The notes beneath the pieces were generated by a model. That model did not search any database and was not told the origin of the DNA. It saw nothing but the letters and a program-made list of their open reading frames with translations. Made by a program: the position numbers and the translations under genes. Shown piece after piece: positions 1 through 5,252 of a stretch of DNA of 5,252 nucleotides. Source of the DNA: Planctomycetota bacterium (GTDB lineage: Bacteria; Planctomycetota; Phycisphaerae; WQYP01; JAJZKY01); NCBI GenBank assembly GCA_021803885.1, contig JAJZKY010000397.1, forward strand, positions 1 to 5,252, read 5' to 3'. Numbering within the stretch: the stretch's first letter is position 1; each line of letters begins with the position of its first letter.

Positions 1-1803
1 CTCGATGGGGGGCAGACCGAAGCCCTCGTAGAGGGACGGGTAGACCAGCGCCAGGGCGCGCCGGTAGAGCGCCGGCAGCAGTTCGTCGCGCAGGTAGCCC
101 AGCATCCGCACCTCGCCGCGCTCCACCATCCCCGTCAGGAGCGCGGCGAAATTACTCTCCTGCCAACCCATCTGACCGACCAGCACCAGCGGGTGCGCCT
201 CACGGATCGCCGCCGGCAACGCGGCATAGGCCGCCAGCAAGCCCGCCAGATTCTTGCGCGGCTCCAAGGTGGAGAGAAAGAGGAAAAAGCGCCGATCATC
301 TCCCTTGAGCAAGGCGTTGAGCGCGGTTTCTACCGCAGTGCTGGGGGGCACCGCCATGCGGGGTTCGAGACCCGGATAAATGACATGCAGCCGCCCTGCG
401 GCTTCCGGAAAATAGGATAACACCTCCTGCTCCGTGAAATGTGAGTCCACAACCACCGCACTGGATCGGGCAATGGCCGGGCGCAACTGCCTCTCCATGA
501 AGGCGACGCGCTCCGGCGGATGCGTTTCGGGATAACGCAGGTGAGAAAGGTCATGAATCACCAGGACCGATGGCGCATCCGCCGAGGGCACAATAAAATT
601 GGGTCCGAAGACCAAATCAGGATGCCAGTTCTGCGATAGCTGAGCGAGCCGCCAGCGCTGCAATTGGTACTGGACTTGTCGCCCCATGGGAATCCTCTGC
701 CGCCAGCGCGGTTTCTGGCGGGTGAGCAGCCCTGTGGGATGTGGCGGAAGTTCGGCATATTCTTGTGCCGTGAAGTAACGGAGCTCCACACCCGGAGCCG
801 ATGCCAGTTGCTGGGACATGGTCGCGGCGTAATGGCCGATGCCCGCCTTGGCGCCATGTAAAGTACTAGCCTCAATGGCGACCCGCAAAATATCCTTCCC
901 GAAACAGCGCGCGAGGCCTCGGGGCGGTGTAACCGTATTGGGAGGGGGCTGATGGCGTAAGGCGGCGACCATGGCCCGGACGTTAAGCCATCTACCCATG
1001 GCAGCCCTGCGGGTGATGCGCGCGGTCATGCCGAGGGCCATCGCAACCAAGGGCGATGGCGCATAGCGCCGCTGGAAATAACCCACGGAGACGGTCACGT
1101 AGTAATCCTTAAGAGGATGCGTTCTGCCAAGGCTGGAAGACGTTCGATGCCAAACCAGGGATCGCTCCGCCACCGCGAGATTCCATCCTTTTTGCCGCAA
1201 GCGCAGACACAGATCCGCATCTTCCCAATACATGAAGAACGTTTTTTCATCAAAAAGGCCGGTCTGGGCCAAGGAAACGCCTCGTAGCAACAGGCTACAC
1301 GCCGTCAGATAATGTAACCGCCCTGGTTTGACTGGATGACGATGATGATGGGTCACGCCCAAGCGCAGATGCACCTGCCCGCCTCCCCAGGTCTGGATAT
1401 GCTCCGGGCGTTCCAGATCGTAGATCACCGAACCAACGGCCCCCACCTGGGCATCCCGTTCCATCGCCTCGACAAGTGAACGCAAGGCGTCAGGATGGGG
1501 AATGGCGTCGGTATTCAGCAACCAGAGGTAATCCGCACCCTGCTCCAGAGCGTGGCGGATGCCCACATTACAGCCGCCGCCAAAGCCCAAATTGCTCCCG
1601 GTTTCCAGAATTGTTACCGGAAATCCAAGATGTGCAGCCGCCGCCCGAATGCAGGCGACGCTGTCGTCAGTGGAGCCGTTGTCAACGACAACGACCTCTG
1701 GCCGTACGCCCCGCAAATATCGCAATGAGCGCAGGCAGCGGATGGTGTCGGCGGCGCTGTTCCAGTTGAGTAAAATGGTAGCGACAGTTCCGGTTTTACT
1801 CAT
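1..1803 (-). CDS. Two-domain glycosyltransferase: N-terminal GT2 fused to C-terminal GT4 (5' part)
   Basis: Partial gene running off the left edge. I translated it codon by codon from ATG 1803: 601 codons with no stop or frame break. Residues 5-285 are a rhamnosyltransferase-like GT2 domain: VATILLNWNS (7-16), VVVVDNGSTDDS (37-48), GSNLGFGGGCNVG (69-81), LLNTDA (95-100, acidic metal-site position) and GLFDEKTFFMYWEDADLCLR (182-201). A proline-containing linker (about 285-297) leads to a GT4 domain opening at IEASTLHGAKAGIGHYAA (310-327), followed by VIHDLSHLRYPE (414-425), STLEPRKNL (511-519, donor phosphate-binding motif) and YPSLYEGFGLPPIE (588-601). The last holds the EX7E pair E593 and E601, and the window stops exactly on the second Glu, so the end of the GT4 domain is missing. 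No membrane helices are evident; it probably acts in the cytoplasm, adding two sugars to a lipid-linked glycan. Donors and linkage are unknown. The gene starts 28 bases after the GtrA stop. Confidence 0.93.
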   Translation of the reverse strand, partial: MSKTGTVATILLNWNSAADTIRCLRSLRYLRGVRPEVVVVDNGSTDDSVACIRAAAAHLGFPVTILETGSNLGFGGGCNVGIRHALEQGADYLWLLNTDAIPHPDALRSLVEAMERDAQVGAVGSVIYDLERPEHIQTWGGGQVHLRLGVTHHHRHPVKPGRLHYLTACSLLLRGVSLAQTGLFDEKTFFMYWEDADLCLRLRQKGWNLAVAERSLVWHRTSSSLGRTHPLKDYYVTVSVGYFQRRYAPSPLVAMALGMTARITRRAAMGRWLNVRAMVAALRHQPPPNTVTPPRGLARCFGKDILRVAIEASTLHGAKAGIGHYAATMSQQLASAPGVELRYFTAQEYAELPPHPTGLLTRQKPRWRQRIPMGRQVQYQLQRWRLAQLSQNWHPDLVFGPNFIVPSADAPSVLVIHDLSHLRYPETHPPERVAFMERQLRPAIARSSAVVVDSHFTEQEVLSYFPEAAGRLHVIYPGLEPRMAVPPSTAVETALNALLKGDDRRFFLFLSTLEPRKNLAGLLAAYAALPAAIREAHPLVLVGQMGWQESNFAALLTGMVERGEVRMLGYLRDELLPALYRRALALVYPSLYEGFGLPPIE

Positions 1804-1808
1804 CAGGG

Positions 1809-1814
1809 CCTTGC
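1809..1814 (-). promoter_or_regulatory. Ribosome binding site of the GT2-GT4 gene
   Basis: The minus strand reads GCAAGG, with AAGG five bases before ATG 1803, within the 28-base gap after the GtrA gene. It supports this ATG, which also sits six residues before the first conserved GT2 strand. The match to the consensus is partial. Confidence 0.5.
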
Positions 1815-1831
1815 GGGGAAAGTGAGTTGCG

Positions 1832-2227
1832 TCACCGGGGACGGAATACTAAAGCGCGAGAAGCGGTGAAATTGAATACGAGGCCAGCCAGGGAACCTGC
1901 GGCAACCGCCAGAACGGGTTCTTTTGAGAACATCGCTACGGTCAAAACCAAAAGCGCATATACCCCATTATTGACCACCGCGCCCACGGAGTTGGCCGCC
2001 ACATAATGCAGCCACTCCCGTAACCAGTGGGGGCTGGCGTGGTGGGCGAAGGTGAACCGCCGGTTCAGTAGCCAGGTCACGGTCACCGCCACGGTAAAGG
2101 CGACAGCCTGTGCGGTGAGGGGATCTACACCCGCGCTGGTGAATGCCCATACGATGCTGGCGTCCACGAGGAATCCTGCCACACCGGCAAGAGAAAAAAG
2201 GAAAAACTCGGTTTTAGGTGAACGCAT
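1832..2227 (-). CDS. GtrA-family small membrane protein, putative polyprenyl-phosphate-sugar flippase
   Basis: Complete gene, 131 residues, ATG 2227 to TGA 1834-1832, the usual size for the family. Four hydrophobic helices are visible at about 8-30, 36-54, 74-96 and 103-122. Family signatures are FSLAGVAGFLVD near the N-terminus, WLLNRRFTF (52-60) after helix 2, and NFTASRALVF (119-128) at the C-terminus. GtrA/GtcA proteins are proposed to move undecaprenyl-phosphate-linked sugars across the cytoplasmic membrane; the direct evidence for flipping is limited, so the role is inferred from family and context. The start lies two bases after the TAG of the upstream GT2 gene, pointing to translational coupling, and the only ribosome-site-like sequence is a weak GGCGAG (2239-2234). 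Placement beside a polyprenyl-phosphate sugar synthase is the classical arrangement of gtrA with gtrB-like genes. Confidence 0.92.
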   Translation of the reverse strand: MRSPKTEFFLFSLAGVAGFLVDASIVWAFTSAGVDPLTAQAVAFTVAVTVTWLLNRRFTFAHHASPHWLREWLHYVAANSVGAVVNNGVYALLVLTVAMFSKEPVLAVAAGSLAGLVFNFTASRALVFRPR

Positions 2228-2229
2228 GA

Positions 2230-3243
2230 CTAACTCGCCGGCTTATCCGTGCTACCAGCAGTATGGCCGTTTGGTTCCAGTGGCGATGGATAAGCACTAT
2301 ATTGCAGATAGGCGAACATCTTCGCCTCTCGCCGCCCGCGCGAAACCGTGTCGAGAATAAGCCCGGTCATAATACTCAAAAACGCTACCAGCATAATTCC
2401 CATAGCCAAAACTGCGGTTGGAAGACGCATTACCAAACCCGTTTGCAAGAACTGGAGTACCACCGGAATACCCAGAGCCAGGGAAATCAGCATCAATACC
2501 AGACCGATCCACCAGAAAAACTGCAATGGCCGTTCATGCTTGAACAGGATGCTAATCAACCAGAGAATGCGTAGCCCATCCCGATAGGTGTGCAGCTTGC
2601 TCTCGGACCCTTCGGGCCGGCCACGGTAGCTACCCTCCACATGCGCCACGGGCATGGATAGCTCCAGGGCATGGACAGTAAGTTCCGTTTCGATGTCGAA
2701 GCCTCCAGATAGTGCCGGAAAGGACTTGACAAAGCGTCGAGACAACACCTTGTAACCAGATAGCATGTCCTGGACGCGATTCCCGAAGATATACCCAACC
2801 ATCCCGGTCAGCATCAGGTTACCAAAACGGTGGCCCACGCGGTAGGCCTCCTGTTCCGTCTCACGACGGATGCAGTTCACCAGATCACAGGGTTCTTCCA
2901 GGGCCAGACGCAGCATCTGCGGTGCGATTCCGGCATCATAAGTATCGTCACCATCCACCAGAATATAGAAATCCGCCTCAATGTCCCGAAACATCCGTCG
3001 TACTACATTGCCCTTTCCCTGCATATCTTCACGACGAACCATGGCGCCGGAGTCGGCTGCTTTGGCTGCGGTGTCATCCTGAGAGTTGTTGTCATAGACG
3101 TAGATAGCGGCTTCCGGCAAGGCGCGACGAAAATCCTCAACCACTTTGCCGATGGTAAGCGACTCGTTATAGCAGGGAATCAGGACCGCGATTTCTGGCG
3201 CCCTGCCTGCCCACTCTGCCAACTTCTGCTCTTCATTCTTCAT
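2230..3243 (-). CDS. Family 2 glycosyltransferase, polyprenyl-phosphate sugar synthase type (DPM/GtrB-like)
   Basis: Complete gene, 337 residues from ATG 3243 to TAG at 2232-2230. Residues 18-27 (IAVLIPCYNE) are the standard GT2 nucleotide-binding opening, and DNNSQDDT (51-58) is the second nucleotide-sugar motif. DGDDTYD (97-103) is the metal-binding DXD region. QDMLSGYKVLSRRF (158-171), GFDIETEL (181-188) and GSESKLHTYRDGLRIL (212-227) are blocks typical of dolichol/undecaprenyl-phosphate sugar synthases. Two C-terminal helices (about 242-263 and 276-297) would anchor it with the catalytic domain in the cytoplasm; the last 20 or so residues are a polar tail. Expected reaction: transfer of a sugar from a nucleotide sugar to polyprenyl phosphate; the sugar cannot be read from sequence. 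An in-frame GTG at 3270 would add nine residues (MSENRKRNL), but it lacks a clear ribosome site, whereas ATG 3243 has AGGAA ten bases upstream. It sits between a YfhO-like gene and a GtrA gene, as expected for the donor-making step. Confidence 0.92.
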   Translation of the reverse strand: MKNEEQKLAEWAGRAPEIAVLIPCYNESLTIGKVVEDFRRALPEAAIYVYDNNSQDDTAAKAADSGAMVRREDMQGKGNVVRRMFRDIEADFYILVDGDDTYDAGIAPQMLRLALEEPCDLVNCIRRETEQEAYRVGHRFGNLMLTGMVGYIFGNRVQDMLSGYKVLSRRFVKSFPALSGGFDIETELTVHALELSMPVAHVEGSYRGRPEGSESKLHTYRDGLRILWLISILFKHERPLQFFWWIGLVLMLISLALGIPVVLQFLQTGLVMRLPTAVLAMGIMLVAFLSIMTGLILDTVSRGRREAKMFAYLQYSAYPSPLEPNGHTAGSTDKPAS

Positions 3244-5252
3244 GAGGTTTCGTTTCCTGTTTTCTGACACTCTGCCAAAGCAGCCCCGCTAGCCCAAGAA
3301 CAAATGCGATCCACGCATAATCTACGTAGGGGGGCGCGAAATGGAAGCGGACCATATTCTTTCCTGCTCCGAGAGGGACGGTCTGGAAGATTTCTTCATG
3401 GGCGGAGACTGCCATATTCGAACCGTTCACGGTAGCCGACCAACCGGGCATATAGAGCTCCCGCCGTAATAGCGTAGAAGGCGTATGGCATTGCGCCACC
3501 ACAGTCTCTCGTGTCTGTTCGGTTAGTGAGCAATCTCCGTGCAAGATGGTATAGTAGGGAGCCGGATGAGGCAGCTCCCAGATATTCATGAGGGCGCCGG
3601 AATAGACCTTGCGGACGCCGGTCGTGGTACCGCCATATTCCAGGGAAAGCTGGAGGGCCTTGCCGGATAGGGGTCCCTGCGGCCCGGTGGTTCTCTGCGC
3701 ATAGCCGGGAGCTTGCGGCCAGAGCCAGAGGGCTTCGGGGCGATTGCCGCCAACGTGTGAGAGGGTGACAGTCAAGGCCTCCCCCGGCTCGACCCGCAGA
3801 GAGTGCGCGAGGGGGATAGAAAACACGCTGTTGTCCCTCGATTCCGACAAGGGTCTGCTGCCAGCGACACAGCCATGGGCAGCCGAGCAGATCTTGATAG
3901 CCAAATTTCCGTTGGCGGTATTGCCGTAGTTGCCCTGGAATATGCCTACCCCATTGACCGACTCTTTGCTTTTCCATCCGGTCGGCACGGCAAAGGCGAC
4001 CTCCGCCGATTGCCCGGCCAACAGCGGGAGCGGGGTGTTGCTTGCCTTGCCCGCCGGGATGGTTGCAGACGGAACCAGGCTTTGGCCGCTGTCGGTGATT
4101 AAATAGCGAACACCGACTTTCTCATAAGCATGAATCCTGTTCAGGATGGTTTGAGTGGTGTTGCCGGGATACCAAGCTGGCCAGAAAATCACGCCGGTGG
4201 ATTTCGTTAGATCGGGGAAGAGATTCCTGGCGACATAATGCTCCCAGTTGGTTGCAATGGGGAGATAGTTATAATTCAAGCTTGGTATATTAAAGTATGC
4301 TGCGTAGTTAGGCTCAATTGGACCTAGGGTAAAAAAACGCGAAAGACCCAGATGCGTGCGCAAATAATTTATTGCGGGACGATCCACGTGTCCGGGCCGA
4401 ACCCCGGACAACTCCGGCACCGCGAACAATACTGCGGTATCTGCGATCAACACGGCTGACAAAACCCAGCGTCGGCGCTCTCCCCGCAAGACAAACCAGG
4501 CCAGCAGGACAAGGGCTAGACCTATCAGAGTCCAAAGAACGGCTACACCCATTAGCATGGCCATCTTTCCTGCCTGTGCCACCGACCAGCCCCATGATGC
4601 GTGCCAAGGCCAAGCGATGGATGCGGCCAGAGCCAAAGCCCCCAGCGTCCATACCAGCGGCCAGAGGAGCCGCGGTAAGCCCCAACGCAGATCATTTACC
4701 GCCATGGCGGCAAGAATGGCCAGTGCCATCTCCCAACTGGGTGGAGAGTATCGATAGAACGCGGCCTCCCTTAAGAAGGGAATGTGGCTCATGATCTCCA
4801 TTACCGGCGTAAAACCGAAAGTTTTGGCCCAAGCGAGAAGTACCCATCCTAGCAGCAGCCAGCGCAGACCCCGTTCCCGGCCATCCGCCATTGCGCCCAC
4901 ACAGGCAAAGAAAACCAGGAGAATCCCGGCATAACCGCCCACCGTCCCCCACACATCACCGAGCACCTTAACTCCCGCTGTGTGAAATATCTGGCCATAC
5001 ACATAGGGTAGATAAAGATTGGAAATCGCTTGAATGGGTAAAAACGCTTCACCAAAGGTATGTGACGTCAGGCTGTTGGTAGTCAAAAGATAGTCGAAAA
5101 ATGCCACCAGCACAGGCGCTGCGGGCAGCAGCCCCAATAAGCCTCCATACATCACCCGCCCGGCAAAGCGCCAACGTCGCCGCTCCCCGAAGAAGCGATA
5201 AAGCGCCCACGCTAGCGCCAATAGGCCGTTGATATAGGCCGCCTCGGGGAAG
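3233..5252 (-). CDS. YfhO-like multi-pass membrane protein, putative extracytoplasmic glycosyltransferase (3' part)
   Basis: Partial gene: the frame is open to the right edge, so the N-terminus is outside the window and the TTG at 5221 is only an internal Leu codon. 672 residues are visible (first complete codon at 5251), ending in TGA at 3235-3233. About eight hydrophobic helices occupy visible residues 8-280 (roughly 8-21, 31-56, 107-121, 128-147, 174-187, 195-214, 229-255, 262-279). A large, mostly polar domain follows (about 285-640), then one last helix (about 644-662) and a charged tail KQETKPHEE. The stretch around 600-640 (MPGWSATVNG, then VPLGAGKN and FHFAPP) resembles the C-terminal pattern of YfhO-family proteins. 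Those proteins are implicated in transferring a lipid-linked sugar to a surface polymer outside the membrane; the N-terminal loop where a GT-C catalytic acid would be expected is not visible. The extracytoplasmic domain has four cysteines (455, 461, 574, 588) that could form disulfides. The gene overlaps the next one by 11 bases. Family call is by eye; a non-catalytic membrane protein remains possible. Confidence 0.8.
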   Translation of the reverse strand, partial: FPEAAYINGLLALAWALYRFFGERRRWRFAGRVMYGGLLGLLPAAPVLVAFFDYLLTTNSLTSHTFGEAFLPIQAISNLYLPYVYGQIFHTAGVKVLGDVWGTVGGYAGILLVFFACVGAMADGRERGLRWLLLGWVLLAWAKTFGFTPVMEIMSHIPFLREAAFYRYSPPSWEMALAILAAMAVNDLRWGLPRLLWPLVWTLGALALAASIAWPWHASWGWSVAQAGKMAMLMGVAVLWTLIGLALVLLAWFVLRGERRRWVLSAVLIADTAVLFAVPELSGVRPGHVDRPAINYLRTHLGLSRFFTLGPIEPNYAAYFNIPSLNYNYLPIATNWEHYVARNLFPDLTKSTGVIFWPAWYPGNTTQTILNRIHAYEKVGVRYLITDSGQSLVPSATIPAGKASNTPLPLLAGQSAEVAFAVPTGWKSKESVNGVGIFQGNYGNTANGNLAIKICSAAHGCVAGSRPLSESRDNSVFSIPLAHSLRVEPGEALTVTLSHVGGNRPEALWLWPQAPGYAQRTTGPQGPLSGKALQLSLEYGGTTTGVRKVYSGALMNIWELPHPAPYYTILHGDCSLTEQTRETVVAQCHTPSTLLRRELYMPGWSATVNGSNMAVSAHEEIFQTVPLGAGKNMVRFHFAPPYVDYAWIAFVLGLAGLLWQSVRKQETKPHEE
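3254..3258 (-). promoter_or_regulatory. Ribosome binding site deciding the GT2 start
   Basis: On the minus strand this reads AGGAA, ten bases before ATG 3243. It lies inside the end of the YfhO-like gene. The alternative GTG start at 3270 is preceded only by GGCTGCTTTGGCAGA, with no good purine-rich match at the usual distance, so the ATG is preferred. The spacing is slightly long, so this is a moderate call. Confidence 0.55.

Noticed and set aside
1822..1835. GTGA-N6-TCAC palindrome resembling a CRP-type operator core
   Set aside because: It is only four bases per arm and covers the GtrA stop codon between tightly spaced genes. No promoter is visible nearby, and such short matches occur by chance.
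2830..3267. Plus-strand open frame of 145 codons opposite the GT2 gene
   Set aside because: It is antisense to conserved GT2 motifs (DXD and nucleotide-binding strands), which explain the sequence; the translated product shows no family features.
3396..3977. Minus-strand open frame of 193 codons inside the YfhO-like gene
   Set aside because: It lies in another frame of a well-supported gene, has an Arg/Gly/Pro-rich composition typical of shadow frames, and shows no recognisable motif.
4255..4350. AT-rich patch that might be an internal promoter
   Set aside because: It is coding for a conserved-looking segment rich in Asn, Tyr and Ile, which explains the composition. I could not find a well-spaced -35/-10 pair on the minus strand.
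4372..4794. Plus-strand open frame of 140 codons opposite the YfhO-like gene
   Set aside because: It is antisense to membrane helices of the YfhO-like protein; the product is a Pro/Arg-rich shadow with no motif.
5219..5252. TTG at 5221 as the start of the YfhO-like gene
   Set aside because: The frame stays open to the window edge with a hydrophobic helix already under way (YINGLLALAWALY), so the true start lies outside the window.

Overview
The window is an interior slice of a minus-strand gene cluster for surface glycan assembly, and it is coding almost end to end. Read in the direction of transcription (right to left) it holds four genes: (1) the 3' part of a YfhO-like polytopic membrane protein with a large extracytoplasmic domain, entering from the right edge; (2) a family 2 glycosyltransferase of the polyprenyl-phosphate sugar synthase (DPM/DPG synthase-like) type with two C-terminal membrane helices; (3) a small four-helix GtrA-family membrane protein; (4) the 5' part of a two-domain glycosyltransferase (GT2 followed by GT4), leaving at the left edge. 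The junctions are an 11-base overlap, a 2-base gap and a 28-base gap, so the four genes are most likely one transcription unit. No promoter or terminator is visible, and no gene-free stretch exceeds 28 bases. I see no tRNA, rRNA, CRISPR array, insertion sequence or long repeat.

Genes 1 to 3 match the known three-component scheme for glycosylation outside the cytoplasmic membrane. In that scheme a GT2 enzyme loads a sugar onto undecaprenyl phosphate on the cytoplasmic face, a GtrA/GtcA-type protein is the proposed flippase, and a multi-membrane-span YfhO/GT-C-type protein transfers the sugar to an acceptor. This is best described in Gram-positive teichoic-acid glycosylation (CsbB/GtcA/YfhO) and, in related form, in phage Gtr serotype conversion. 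Here the three parts lie consecutively. Gene 4 would act in the cytoplasm on nucleotide sugars, probably in building an O-antigen or capsule-like glycan; that link is inferred from position and domain type only.

The organism is probably a Gram-negative, moderately GC-rich proteobacterium. The GT2 enzyme resembles a form I associate with proteobacteria, and GC content is moderate to high, ranging by hand count from about 70% at the left edge to about 35% in one patch of gene 1. An Acidithiobacillus-like source is possible but only a weak guess. Nothing in the window fixes the taxon, the sugar or the acceptor.
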